A DNA stretch of 64,000 nucleotides from Synaphobranchus kaupii (lineage: Eukaryota; Chordata; Actinopteri; Anguilliformes; Synaphobranchidae): the NCBI GenBank assembly GCA_029718625.1, contig CM056379.1:51171579-51235578 (forward strand), given 5' to 3'. Position 1 is the first letter of the stretch, and each line of letters starts with the position of its first letter. Shown piece after piece: positions 44,634-55,538 of the stretch. The notes under the pieces are model-generated. The model searched no databases. It was not told the origin of the DNA and saw only the letters and a program-made list of their open reading frames with translations. The position numbers and the translations under genes are program-made.

Positions 44634-45528
44634 CAGGTGATGGGTAGCCATCCACTCAGAGATGTCAGTCAGACAAGCAGATATCCTCTCCTTAACCTGT
44701 GGGGTAGAGGGAGGGAAAGAGAGGAAGAGTTGAGTATCATCAGTATAGCTATGGTATGAGAAGCCATGTGAATTAATTACTGAACCAAGAGACTTAGTAT
44801 AAATAAAGAAATGCAGAGGACCCAGTACAGATCCTTACGGGACTCCTGTAGACAGGGGATGGGATGCAGAGACGGAACCCTTCCAGGAGACTTGGTAGGA
44901 TCTATCAGTGAGATACGATACAAACCAAGAGAGGGCAGTCCCAGAAATGCCCATCTCAGTGAGTGTGGAGATCACTGATTCATTCACAAAAGAGGCTACT
45001 CAATACCATCATAGGCAGTTCTCCTCAATCATGCTTTTTTTTTTTCATTGAAAAGTTGTGCACATTTCATCAACAGTATTTAAATTGTGGATACATGTAG
45101 GCCTACACATCGTTCTCCATACTCACATTCAGAGAATATTCATGGCAGAAATGTGCAATGTGTCATTTAATTGTCATTTAAACAATCGTGAAGCGCATGT
45201 TAGAAACTGGAAACTGAAAGCTAACACGTTTGTTAACAGAGTGGAGTATCCTTTTTCATTAAGTGTAGGCTAGCCAACTTGGTGACAAACTGATTTTTTA
45301 AAATTGAATTTATCGTTTAATCTCCCTGCGATGTGAAGCAAGAAGCTGTGTGTTTATATGAATATTCAGATTGTTGGCACAATTGTTAATCAAGGAAAAT
45401 GAAAACAGGTTGAGATCAATGATCAGTTTAAAGGGAAGTTTTCCGCCCTGTTTATTTTCAGCTCACCAGGCACCACTGCACAATGTATCTGTGAGCATGT
45501 GCTAACTGTTTCCCCTTTCCTCCATCAG

Positions 45529-45666
45529 TCTGTTTCCAGACTGATTGGTCTCCCTTCAGCAGTGTTCAGTTCCTGTATCTGTCCTGGAGGAAAGTGGATA
45601 GGATTGATTGCAGCCTCTGCAGGGAAAAGAATCTTCTTATTGAAACGGAGCTGCCTCCAGATGTGA
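45529..45666 (+). CDS. WD40-repeat protein, terminal exon
   Basis: The acceptor is preceded by a strong pyrimidine tract (CTGTTTCCCCTTTCCTCCATCAG, ending 45528). Reading in phase 0 gives SVSRLIGLPSAVFSSCICPG then GKWIGLIAASAGKRIFLLKR, ending CLQM and TGA at 45664-45666. It supplies the final blade (CICPGGKWIGLIAASAGKRI resembles a WD40 strand b-c). In the joined protein this makes 131 codons for the four visible exons. It follows the previous exon by 3.0 kb, all of it transposon. Confidence 0.78.
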   Translation, partial: SVSRLIGLPSAVFSSCICPGGKWIGLIAASAGKRIFLLKRSCLQM

Positions 45667-46606
45667 AGAAAAGTGACGCATAAAAATTACAATTGTGTTT
45701 GGTGGAATTTATGTTTTCTTAAAACTATAGTAGATTTTTTTTTTTTAGTAGATTTTGTGCCAGATATGTTAATATTTTGGTTTTCATGGAACAAAAATGC
45801 TTTCACAATGCTTTTAACATCTGTATTTCGATGCCCAACTTTTTGAACCCGGAATGTTATCCCCCGCCCTCAGAGAGATATACTTGCATATTAATTCTGT
45901 ATTACCCAAATTGTGAGCAGGAGGTACTGTTTTCCATACCCTTGAAGAAGGTTTTGAGTTACAATTGAAACATATCCATCTATCTAAAATAGTGCAAAAA
46001 GATATATGCATGTGTTTTGGGCGATGTGGAGGTGTTACTGTTAAAAAAAATGTTCTGTCACAAATTCATGATAATTCACTAATATTGCATCGATTTTATT
46101 TTTTTATACTATTCATGATTTAGAAAGTGTTACACAGACTTTTGTATACACAACTTCCTTGTCCCTGTGGTTCCACAAGATGTATGAGACCTATAGCTGC
46201 ATTGCACTGGCCCACACATGAAATTTGACTGCTTCCTCTATTTTTCCAATTTAGCCGTCCCAGTAGTCATTTAGCTACACTCACCATGTACATTACATGA
46301 AATGTAAAACTACATTACATATAAGCAAACAGGCAGCATGTAACAAATGTAAAACCAACAAAATCTAATTTTGCAGTTAATACATGAGTGGTAGGTCATA
46401 ACTCTGATGCATATGTGGTTAGTACACTAAAGAACTAATTTACTAAGACCTTTAGAATGTGCAAAACCTACAAGTCTTGTGAATATAAAGTATATATCAT
46501 TTAAATTGCTTTCTCTGTATTTTGAGAGTAAACATATTCTTACAATAAGTGGTTTTATGTAGTTTGGTTTTCAGATTTTTGAGTCCCATGTTTCTCAGGT
46601 GCAATA
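45667..46606. other. Probable 3' UTR and downstream flank of the WD40 gene
   Basis: Sequence after the stop is AT-rich with no coding signal. No clear AATAAA with a downstream GT-rich element could be assigned, so the transcript end is unknown. Confidence 0.4.
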
Positions 46607-46608
46607 TA

Positions 46609-48123
46609 CAGTTGAAGTCGTATGACACAAATAATTTTTCCAACAATTGTTTACAGACAGATTATTTCACTTTTAATTCACTATATCACAATTCCAGTGG
46701 GTCAGACGTTTACATACACTAAGTTGACTGTGCCTTTAAACAGCTTGGAAAATTCCAGAAAATGATGTCATGGCTTTAGAAACTTCTCATAGGCTAATTC
46801 ACATTATTTGAGTCAATTGGAGGTGTACCTGTGGATGTATTTTAAGGCCTACCTTCAAAATCAGTGCCTACCTTCAAAACCAGTGCCTCTTTGCTTAACA
46901 TCATGGGAAAATCTAAAGAAATCAGCCAAGACCCCAGATAGAAAATTGTGGACCTCCACAAGTCTGGTTCATCCTTGGAAGCAATTTCCAAATGCCTGAA
47001 GGTACCGCGTTCGCCTGTACAAACAATAGTACGCAAGTATAAACACCATGGGACCACGAAGCCATCATACTGCTCAGGAAGGAGAGCAGTATGATTGTCC
47101 TAGAGATGAACGTGCTTTGGTGCGAAAAGTGCAAATCAATCCCAGAACAACAGCAAAGGACCTTGTAAAGATGCTGGAGGGAACATGTACAAAAGTATCT
47201 ATATCCACAGTAAAACGAGTCCTATATCGACATAACCTGAAAGGCTGCTCAGCAAGGAAGAAGCCACTACTCCAAAACCGCCATAAAAAGCCAGACTACA
47301 GTTTGCAACTGCACATGGGGACAAAGATCTTTTTGGAGAAATGTCCTCTGGTCTGATGAAACAAAAATTTAACTGTTTGGCCATAATGACCATCGTTATG
47401 TTTGGAGGAAAAAGGGTGAGGCTTGCAAGCCGAAGAACACCATCCCAACCGTGAAGCACGAGGGTGGCAGCATCATGTTGCATGGGTGCTTTACTGCAGG
47501 AGGGACTGGTGCACTTCATAAAATAGATGGCATCATGAGGACAATTATGTGGATATATTGAAGCAACATCTCAAGACATCAGCCAGGAAGTTAAAGCTTG
47601 GTCGCAAATGGCTCTTCCAAATGGACAATGACCCAAAGCATACTTCCAAAGTTGTGGTTAAGGATAACAAAGTCAAGGTATTGGAGTGGCCATCACGTCC
47701 TGACCTCAATTCAATCGAAAATTTGTGGGTAGAACTGAAAAATTGTGTGCGAGCAATGAGACCTACAAACCTGACTCAGTTACACCAGTTCTGTCAGGAG
47801 GAATGGGCCAAAATTCCAGCAACTTATTGTGCGAAGCTTGTGGAAGGCTACCCGAAACGTTTGACCCAAGTTAAACAATTTAAAGACAATGCTACCAAAT
47901 ACTAACAGTGTATGTAAACTTCTGACCCACTGGGAATGTGATGAAAGAAATAAAAGCTGAAATAAATCATTCTATTATTATTCTGACATTTCATTATTCT
48001 TAAATTCATGATCCTAACTGACCTAAGACAGGGAATGTTTACTAGGATTAAATGTCAGGAATTGTGAAAAACTGAGTTTAAATGGATTTGGCTAAGGTGT
48101 ATGTAAAATTTCGACTTCAACTG
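46609..48123 (+). mobile_element. Sleeping Beauty-like Tc1 transposon, degenerate
   Basis: TA-CAGTTGAAGTCG at 46607 and CGACTTCAACTG-TA ending 48125. The inner direct repeats that define the IR/DR group are present: CCAGTGGGTCAGACGTTTAC (46694 onward) and GTAAACTTCTGACCCACTGG (about 47914). The right outer repeat is at 48098. The left inverted repeat has an internal deletion right after the first 12 bases. At 1515 bp it is a little shorter than normal. Confidence 0.9.
46903..47905 (+). pseudogene. Sleeping Beauty-like transposase, multiple frameshifts
   Basis: ATG 46903 opens MGKSKEISQDPR then a stop, then IVDLHKSGSSLEAISKCLKV and HTH sequence. Later pieces in other frames include [21 protein letters not shown] degraded catalytic start, LFQMDNDPKHTSKVVV (second catalytic D) and WPSRPDLNSIENLWVELK (catalytic E), then YCAKLVEGYPKRLTQV and ATKY at the end. 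The order and motifs match the salmonid-type Tc1 transposases. It is inactive here. Confidence 0.85.
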
Positions 48124-48291
48124 TATGTTAAAATAATCTAACCAATGGCAAATGAAGATGAAGCTTTTAACTAAAAGTACAGCTCTTTAACATCTACATA
48201 GCTTACCCTAAAATGAGGTTATTACTGATTGCATTCATGTTGTGCACTTGTGACAACCAGTCCTACAATGTCTGTGAATTATTCGGTGAAA

Positions 48292-48524
48292 GTCTGTAAA
48301 ATAGCGAAGGTATGAAATTGTAAACAGCTTTAATGTAAATAATGGTATTATTCACGGTGAAACACCATACTATAATTAGATATACAGACTGCTGTATACA
48401 TGCTTAACTTATTGTTGCCGTTGTTCATTGTAAAAAAACTTTGGTTGCCGGTGTTTCACCATAAACAATGCAATTGTTTACATTTCAGCTGTTAACCGTT
48501 TTGTACCTTCACTATTTTACAGAC
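48292..48524. mobile_element. Small palindromic MITE
   Basis: GTCTGTAAAATAGCGAAGGT at 48292 pairs with ACCTTCACTATTTTACAGAC ending 48524. Inner words GTGAAACACC/GGTGTTTCACC extend the pairing. About 233 bp, no coding. The family was not identified. Confidence 0.7.
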
Positions 48525-49034
48525 GTTTACCATAAAATTATCATACAAAAATACACTTTTGTACAGTGTATGGTAAAGTTCTGGCTGCCCAATTGCCAGA
48601 TCTTACTGTAAAATTAAAAGAAACATTCACAGTCTAAAATGGGGTTAGATATCACAAAGATCTAATGCTGTAGTTACAAAGAATAGAACAACAATCTGAA
48701 ACAATTTTATTCAATGTGAACAGGTAATGAAGCTATGGTCAATTCTACTCTTTTGTATGTAAGAAAATTCAAAATATCTTAAAGGTGCACTATGCAGGAT
48801 TTTTAGCCTGGCTGTAGTCCTGTGTTTACAATCAAAAAAGTCTCCTCCGTTCTAAACCCCACCCACTCCCCTCCGGTGAGGCAGAGATTGCATAGCACAT
48901 GCAAGAAACAGGTGAAAAATGTCAAGCAAAGATAAAATGAAAGAACGTTTTCAGCAATATTGTTCTATACGGTAACAGTAATTGGGTAGTGTTATAACGA
49001 TTAAATGAACACTTTTGAAATCGTTTTGAAGTCC
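48525..49034. other. Non-coding flank, possible transposon terminus
   Basis: TTAAAGGTGCACTATGCAGG near 48780 is a terminus-like phrase; a similar inverted phrase (CTGTTACATATAGCTCCTTTAA) occurs near 52012-52034. The two could bound one 3.2-kb element enclosing 49035-51740, but the pairing is weak and no duplication was found. Confidence 0.3.
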
Positions 49035-49316
49035 TCAGCTCCCCAACATCGACCCCTGCTTCATAATGTATGCATTCATATACTGTATGTCGCTTTGATT
49101 AAAAGAATCTGCTAGGAAGCATGTATCTGGCTCATCGTTACTGCCGTCTCCGACGAACGCAGTTGTAATTGGCGATTCTATGTTCGGAAAGTAAATGTTG
49201 CCAGTGGTTTCATGGATTTTAAAGAGATACTGCAGAGGCTTTTTTAAGGCCCTTTTTTCCGCTTCAATTTGAACTGAAACTCGTGAGTAGGTGTGGTCAT
49301 ATGACGATGATGCCAC
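49035..49316 (-). CDS. Hypothetical frame of unknown function
   Basis: A 93-codon minus-strand frame begins MASSSYDHTYSRVSVQIEAE and contains LQYLFKIHETTGNIYFPNIE and DGSNDEPDTCFLADSFNQSD. Composition is protein-like, but I recognise no domain. It lies 0.9 kb downstream of the THAP exon on the same strand, so it might be part of the same gene. No clear splice acceptor is visible ahead of it. Confidence 0.35.
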   Translation of the reverse strand: MASSSYDHTYSRVSVQIEAEKRALKKPLQYLFKIHETTGNIYFPNIESPITTAFVGDGSNDEPDTCFLADSFNQSDIQYMNAYIMKQGSMLGS

Positions 49317-50260
49317 GTAGTCATATTATGAATATTCATACGGTCAAGGAGTGAAAGGGTGTGTCTTGGTGAACTGACTCAGCCCCCTTCCAGCTCTCTC
49401 CTCACAACTAAATAAAATGGCTGTATTAGTTGAGCAACGTCTTCGCGAGGAGAGGACCCGGGATGTAACCGAATGGTAAAGCTAACGTTACCTAGCTAAG
49501 TTAGCTTGTTTGTCTGCCTAAAGTAACGTTACTATTGAATACATTCAAATACACAGCAAAACCCAGTCACACAGTAACGTTAGTATATTGAACATGGCTG
49601 GTTGTAACGCCCTCATAACTTCACTTGGTCCGGAGAGAATTATCATTTATTAGCTAACATTATTCATAAATGATATAGCTAACTAGCGATCTAAGTTACC
49701 AGTTCTCTCTGGACCAAACGGGGCTAAACTCACACACAATAGACTGCCTTGCATTACCTAACTTATCGATACATTCCGTCCGAGTTACTGACCAACTGGT
49801 TACTGGTTTTGCTAGGGCTACATCAAATGTATTATTGCTATCGTTTATTAGCTAACGTTACGTATTCATAAAAGATAGCTCACACAATAGGTTGCCTTCA
49901 ACCCCACATTAGCTATTACCTATCAGTAATGTCAACCGTTTGCAAAAGCATTTTTGTTGTAGTTTGTACAGATAACTTGCATGTAAACAGAAACAAACTA
50001 ATGTCCCAACAGGTGTGCTTGTGGCCACTGCTCTAACCTGTCCCCTCCAGAAAACCTATGTTGCCGTGAGGTTACTGAGGTAACGTTATGTCAGTGTAGT
50101 TATGAAGCTATTCTTGATTTGTCTAATACTGCTGTGCCGTAGTCGGGCATGCTTGGCCCAACTGTATAATAGTGGCCAATACATGTGCAATTACACAATG
50201 TCACAAATACAATGTAATAGGTATATTGTACTTAGCTGTTTTACTTAGCTGATGTAATGA

Positions 50261-50530
50261 TTACAAAATTACATCCATCACTGTTGGGATGGCACCTGGC
50301 TTCAGCGACAGAGTTTTATAGAAGCCCATCTCAAAGCCAGTTAAATTGTGGTAGCAGTCCGGTGTGAAGTGCGCGTTGCACACTAGGGCTTTCTTCGGCA
50401 AGTCCGCGTGCTCTACACCGATAGCTTGAAGCCACTGGCTAAGTAGCGCTGGGTCTCTCGGCAGATTATGAAAGCTAGCAGAGCCGGTAGCGTTGCACCG
50501 AGGAACGATACATCTCTGACTCCTTGGCAT
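50261..50530 (-). CDS. THAP zinc-finger domain exon
   Basis: From ATG 50530 the reading is MPRSQRCIVPRCNATGSASF, HNLPRDPALLSQWLQAIGV, then VCNAHFTPDCYHN and LKPGAIPTV. It shows the THAP hallmarks: N-terminal Met-Pro, C-x4-C, the FHxxPxD...W core, C-x2-H, and a terminal (A)IPTV in place of AVPTIF. THAP domains bind DNA in cellular regulators and P-element-type transposases. A donor is plausible at GATG|GTAATT just after PTVMD, so this is likely a first coding exon. Downstream exons are not certain. Confidence 0.72.
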   Translation of the reverse strand: MPRSQRCIVPRCNATGSASFHNLPRDPALLSQWLQAIGVEHADLPKKALVCNAHFTPDCYHNLTGFEMGFYKTLSLKPGAIPTVMDVIL

Positions 50531-51536
50531 AATGCAGGCAAGTTAGCTAAAGATACCAAGTAGTAAGACGTCGTATATGAATAACTGTAGCTCGATATAA
50601 GTCGTAATATTAACGTTAGCAATAATACAAAGCAATTCGCATTTGAACTTGAACTAGCTAATTAGTAGTACAAGGGTCTCAGTCTCAGAAGGAAAAAAAA
50701 AATCGTCGTTCTCTGCTTTTATACCACGTGCCCAGCCAAGACCCACCCCTAGGACTACCTCAAGTCCACCCATTTTTATGTTAAGGAGCTCGTGACGTCA
50801 CGAATCTCCGGAAGCCAGCATATTGGTAAGTCTACACAAAAACTCAGATAAAACCATTTTGACTAAACATTAAATTTTCGGACATAAACAGTTGTGTATG
50901 ATCATAATCTAACTCAAAACATAGGTTTTCAACGGGAAAAGTCGGTTTTTGACTGCAGTATCACTTTAACATGTTTTCCTGGTGTGAGAATGGATGACAT
51001 AGGTTACAACATCAAGCTCCCCAGATCATTTAAAAACACTCTGGAGCTGTAATCATTCATGCAGGCAGAAATTACACTAGGTTGAGAAAATCATAAGTTT
51101 TAAAGACTGATTTTATTTCATTATAGGCCTATAACTGCATTAAACCCATGTGCAAGCTTAATTGCTTCCTGTTTTAAACTGGCAGTGAGAAATTCAGCCA
51201 GCTCAGTGCCCTAAATGTCAGTGTTTGGCTAACATTATTCTGAAATGTAAGACAACAAAATTCCTTTGTTTGAATGATGTAACCTTGGCTAGCTTGCAAG
51301 CTAACGTTAGCCTCGAAACAAAGAATAGGCTACCTTACCTAGACGCACAACGTTTCACTAAAATATCTACCTAGCGAAATTTGAACACATTCATTGATTC
51401 AGTCACAAAATTGAATAAACTCTTCTAAAACAGGTATCTGGTTTGCATTAGATAAGATATATAACTAGCTAGTAGCCATGATAAATTAGCTAAGGTTAGC
51501 TGAAGCTCAATGCTTACCTGTTCAGGAGAAAATTAG

Positions 51537-51740
51537 CCAACTCGGCATCCGTCTTGAAATACTTCTGGGCTCTAAGCTGTCTCCATCTTTCAAATGCAAC
51601 TCCAAGATTTACCCGTGTTTTAGCATGGCTCTGGTCTTGGAGCTTTTTCGGGACAAGGCTTTTTAGGTTGGGTAGAATCTAGTACAATCTCAGTTGATCC
51701 AGTTCGTTTGCTTGCTTCCATGGCTGCAGCATGCTGTGTT
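51537..51740 (-). pseudogene. N-terminal exon of a multi-copy unknown gene, frameshifted
   Basis: From ATG near 51720 (MEASKRTGSTEIVLDSTQPK) the frame ends after PRPEPC. In the next frame it continues TRVNLGVAFERWRQLRAQKY and FKTDAELANFLLNR, ending at a good donor (CAG|GTAAGC). A related, also frameshifted, sequence lies at 60098-60202. The function is unknown. The FERWRxL...TDAExAxFLL signature appears, from memory, in many uncharacterised teleost proteins. Confidence 0.55.
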
Positions 51741-52127
51741 TGTGTGCCAATTAGTTTCATATCTGGCAACCCGGGGTGTCGAAATGGGAAATGGGCGGAG
51801 TCAACTCAGAGACGATCGGGCAGTGGGCGCAGTCAACTCAGAGAATAGTGACTCACACAGGACAAAAACAGACGTTCCGACCCGGAATGGAAATTTCAAA
51901 GGAGAACATACTGGCTGTAGCATTGTTGTCGGAGAAGCCAGTATTTCGACTTAGCATGTTTCCTTAATCTCTGATGACATATCATGGTCATTTTATGATT
52001 TAGTACAGTAAATCTGTTACATATAGCTCCTTTAAATTATGGAGATTTCATTTTAATTGAATTCACTTCTGAGATTTACTAATATAGGAAAGCCCATTAA
52101 TATAGATTTAAAAACTTACTGTACATA

Positions 52128-52358
52128 CAGTGCCTTCAGAAAGTCTTCATACCCCATTGATTATTTCTCATTTTACTCTGTTGCGAAGGGAAATGAAAAA
52201 TATATTTAAATGGGATAACTCTAAAGTCAAAATTAAAGTATTTAAATGTCTTCAGAATTTAATTAAAAATAGAATCCTGAAGTATTCACCCCCTTTGTAT
52301 TACAATCAAAATTGGGCCAGGTGCATTCCATTTTCTTGAGAGATCACAGAAAGTATGT
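52128..52358. mobile_element. Tc1-like left-end fragment (CAGTGCCTTCAG family)
   Basis: TA-CAGTGCCTTCAGAAAGTCTT at 52126 opens AT-rich terminal-type sequence with ATTCACCCCCTTTG near 52285. The right end and transposase are missing. Confidence 0.6.
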
Positions 52359-52371
52359 TAACAAGGTACAT

Positions 52372-52470
52372 ATGGATGGGTATCGTTAGGATTTTATCGA
52401 TACCAATACCGATACCGGTGCTGCTTATTGATACTGTAGGATATCTAATATTTAGATATAAGTTCTATAT
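52372..52470. mobile_element. hAT terminal fragment
   Basis: ATGGGTATCGTTAGGATTTT followed by repeated GATACC words (CGATACCAATACCGATACC), like the ends of the hAT elements at 9589 and 15125. Only one end is present. Confidence 0.5.
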
Positions 52471-52564
52471 AAATATAAGTGCTCTTCCCCCCTCTCCTTC
52501 TGTCTCTCTCTCACTCACTCACCCCCACAAACATCAAAGATAAGCCAGTCTTTGTCATAAATGA

Positions 52565-52586
52565 CCCCCCCCCCCCCCCCCCCCCC
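52565..52586. repeat. Poly-C homopolymer tract
   Basis: A run of 22 C residues; length may be unreliable. Confidence 0.9.
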
Positions 52587-52637
52587 TTTCTCACACATTA
52601 ACCCAATCAGGACAGGAATGCCCTTCCTGTGGAGGTA

Positions 52638-54251
52638 CAGTCAAGCCGGAAAGTCTGCACACCCCTTTCACCTTCTCCACATTTTATTACGTTACAGACT
52701 TACACTACAATAGATTGAGTTCATTTTTTGCCTCAAACATCTACACACAATAGCCAATAATGACAAAGTGAAAACAGGTTTTTACAAAATATGCAATTTT
52801 ATTTTACTGACAAAAATAGGTTATTTAGGGGTTACATATCTGTACACACCCTTAAGCCTAATACTTGGTTGCTGCACCTTTGGCAGCGATTACAGCTTCA
52901 AGGCATCTTGGGAAAAAAGCTACGAGCTTGGCACACTTGTTTCTGGACATTTTTGCCCATTCCTCTTGGCATATCCTTGCAAGCTCCGTCAGGTTGGATG
53001 GGGAGCGTCGGTACACAGCCATTTTCAGCTCTTTCCACAGATGTTCAATTGGATTCAGGTCTGGGCTCTGGCTGGGCCACTCAAGGACATGCACAGACTT
53101 TCTCCGAAGCCACTCCTTTGTTCTCTTGGCTGTGTGCTTCGGGTCGTTGTCATGTTGGAAGGTAAACCTTCGCCCCAGTCTGAGGTCCAGAGCGCTCTGG
53201 AGCAGGTTTTCTTCAAGGATCTCGGTGTAGCTGCATTCATCTTTCCCTCTATCAGGACTAGTCGCCCCGTTCCCGCTGCTGAAAAACATCCCCACATCAT
53301 GATGCTGCCACCGCCATGCTTCACTGTAGGGATGGTATTAGCCAGGTGATGAGCGGTGCCTGGTTTCCTTCAGACGTGACGCTTGGTATTCAGGCCAAAA
53401 AGTTAAATTTTGGTTTCATCAGACCAGAGAATCTTGATTCTCATGGTTTGAGAGTCCTCTAGGTGCCTTTTGGCAAACTCCAAGCGGGCTGTGATGTGCC
53501 TTTTACTAGGAGGGGCGTCTGTCTGGCCACTCTACCATAAAGGCCTGATTGGTGGAGTGCTGCCTGGATGGTTGATCTTCTGAAAGGTTCTCCCATCTCC
53601 ACAAGGATACGCTGGAGCTCTGTCAGAGTGACCCTTGGGTTCCTGCTCACCTCCCTGGCCAAGACCCGTCTCCCCTGATTGCTCAGTTTGGCCAGGTCTA
53701 GGAAGATTCTTGGTGGTTCCAAACTTCTTTCATTTACGAATGATGGTGGTCACTGTGCTCTTTGGGACCTGTAAAGCTGCAGAGATTTTTCCGTACCCTT
53801 CTCCAGATCTATGCCTTTCTGAGGTCTGCAGATAATTCATTTGACCCCATGGCTTGGAGTTTGCTCTGACATGCACTGTCAACTGTGGGACCTTATATAG
53901 GCAGGTGTTGGCAATCCCCAATCATGTCCAATCAATTGAATTTATCACAGGTGGACTCCAATTAAGTTGTAGAAACATCTCAAGCAGTATCAGTGGAAAC
54001 AAAATGCACCTCAGCTCACTTTTGGGTGTCATATCAAAGGGTGTGCACACTTGTGTACATATGATATTTTACATTTTGATTTTTAATAAATTAGCACAGA
54101 TGTCTAAAAACCTGTTTTCACTTTGTCATTATGGGCTATTTTGTGTAGAATTTTGAGACAAAAAATTAACTCAATCTATTGTAGAATATGTCTGTAACGT
54201 AATAAAACATGGAGAAGGTGAAAGGAGTGTGCAGACTTTCCGGCTTGACTG
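52638..54251 (-). mobile_element. Full-length Tc1-like transposon (CAGTCAAGCCGG family)
   Basis: TA-CAGTCAAGCCGGAAAGTCTG at 52636 and the inverse ending GGCTTGACTG-TA at 54253. The 1614-bp length is canonical. It is the intact-length sister of the truncated copy at 31391-32426, in reverse orientation. The inverted repeats are long (about 150 bp or more). Confidence 0.92.
52858..53850 (-). pseudogene. Tc1-like DD34E transposase with frameshifts
   Basis: On the minus strand, ATG 53850 starts MGSNELSADLRKRHRSGEGY (deletion between LR and the HTH compared with the sister copy). It continues through the HTH and KLSNQGRRVLAREVSRNPRV and the second HTH (53722-53459 frame). Another frame has [36 protein letters not shown] (second D) and [15 protein letters not shown] (E), ending AATKY at 52858. 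At least two indels break it. The first catalytic D region ([12 protein letters not shown]) lies near 53420. Confidence 0.85.
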
Positions 54252-54253
54252 TA

Positions 54254-54963
54254 TTTATGAGTGCTGAAGGAAGGAAGCCTCAGTCAGTTGGAGTTGGTGA
54301 ATAAGTTTGTCCTCTTTTATTTTTGTGCTGGTGGTTCCTTGTGCATTTCCTTTTGGTTCCTGTTCAGCTGGAGGAGGGTAAATAATATTGGAAATTTCTG
54401 GCTTATCGGTCTCTCTCTTTACTGGTATCTTCTAATTAATGTCTGGTTTAATGTCTTCCCTTTTGTAAATTATAAGTAGTCAGCCTACATTCATTAGTGA
54501 ATGTATGATTTCAAGTCATTATTCTAATTGACTGTTTTTCATTTAATAAAATTATTTAATCTTAAGACCTGATTTAGATCTTGTTTTGGCTTGTTGGTTG
54601 ATTCCACCAGGTTACTGTTCAACTTACCTATCAAAGAATTTGGCGATTTAATTGATGATTGTCATTTTTAATAATTATTACATTAAATAACGTAAAACTG
54701 ATTTTGAATGTAGGTTAAGTGAGGGGTTCTAGCACGCAATATCGCTTCTGTTCAGTATTCAGAGTGCCGAACGTTTTAACAAGGGCATTGACTGTTGGAA
54801 CCGCTGGATTCAGAAAATACACATTTTACCTAATCCTCACTTACCCAACATAATTGGAGGTCCCACCGAGATAGGTTGTCCTATAGCATACTAAATTGTA
54901 CTATCGAGTAAACTGTGGTAAACCCTGAGACAAGTTCAAACCTTTTTCTAATCAACTGGTCTT
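54254..54963. other. Possible retroelement leader or LTR-like sequence
   Basis: Between the Tc1 end and the coding block at 54964 the sequence has GT-rich stretches and TTTAATAAAATTATTTAATC (54540 onward). This could be a poly(A) signal of an LTR upstream of a gag-like gene. No TG...CA pair or primer-binding site was convincingly identified. Confidence 0.3.
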
Positions 54964-55494
54964 TTGAACAAAAATATAATAAATTATTATGGCATACCAG
55001 ACAGAGAGATGCCTCATTTACCCTCCACTGCTGACCTACAAGCATTCCCTGGCCAGTCAAGGTTGGATCAGCAGCGGTACCTCATGATCTCGGAATGGCA
55101 ATACTTGATAACCCAGTGCACAAAATTTGCTGAACGGCTGAATGCAATGGACCAGCTTAAGGAAGAGGCACATCACAACCTGCGGACTGAGTATTTGGAC
55201 TATCTGATTTCTCCATATAGTGATGAAACCAAGCGCAGGATTGTCCAAGGGATAAGGTCATACCTAGAGAAAAGACAGCATTTTCTCTACCTTTGTCGGT
55301 CAAAGCAGGCATGGGATGAGGTAAACCAGATGTGGAAACTGGCTTGGGAAAATCACCACTGTAAGTCAAGTTACAGCCAAACAAGTTTCTTCTGTGGCAG
55401 TACAGCCTGCGCTGGTAGGTGCAGTGGATGGCGCCATCCCAGCCACAACCCAGGCACCACCCCCCATGAGGACAATACACCACTCTCCATATAG
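54964..55494 (+). CDS. Unidentified gag-like frame, part 1
   Basis: A 176-codon frame starts MNKNIINYYGIPDREMPHLP and has a helical, charged middle (SRLDQQRYLMISEWQYLITQ, LEKRQHFLYLCRSKQAWDEV). No domain was recognised. After about residue 130 the reading becomes Cys/Ser/His-rich and is probably past a frameshift. Helical N-part followed by a Pro-rich second part (55539-56033) resembles an element gag or accessory protein. An exon of a host gene is an alternative. Confidence 0.45.
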   Translation: MNKNIINYYGIPDREMPHLPSTADLQAFPGQSRLDQQRYLMISEWQYLITQCTKFAERLNAMDQLKEEAHHNLRTEYLDYLISPYSDETKRRIVQGIRSYLEKRQHFLYLCRSKQAWDEVNQMWKLAWENHHCKSSYSQTSFFCGSTACAGRCSGWRHPSHNPGTTPHEDNTPLSI

Positions 55495-55538
55495 GCCCAT
55501 CAGCCCTGCCAGGTGGAGAGGTCTACGCACCCCAGCAG

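Larger units (their letters stand above)
42676..45005 (-). mobile_element. L2/CR1-type LINE, 5'-truncated, split by a Harbinger element
   Basis: The minus-strand reading from about 45005 contains SVISTLTEMGISGTALSWF, LSTGVP-stop-GSVLGPL (motif B, Gln codon changed to TAA at 44835-44837), [11 protein letters not shown] (motif C, usually YADD), EWMATHHL, then after the insertion NLGVVLDDQLDFKEHIRAT and SCRFLLYNIRRI. Later parts are degraded by stops. The 3' end is GTCGCTTTGGATAAAAGCAT, CTGCTAAATG and (TAATG)n at 42676. The LINE moved by target-primed reverse transcription; this copy is dead. Confidence 0.88.
42581..45478. mobile_element. hAT-like element (imperfect inverted repeats) carrying a LINE
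   Basis: The left arm 42581-42675 (CAGTAGCGGCAGCTGAGCTG) pairs with the right arm about 45384-45478 (inverse: CAGTGGTGCCTGGTGAGCTG). Both continue through GGCGG.AA.TTCCC and TTTTCCTTGATTAACAAT words. The arms total about 95 bp and are roughly 75-80% alike. The interior is almost entirely a LINE inserted at the AACAAT point. No own transposase was seen and no 8-bp duplication confirmed. Confidence 0.65.
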
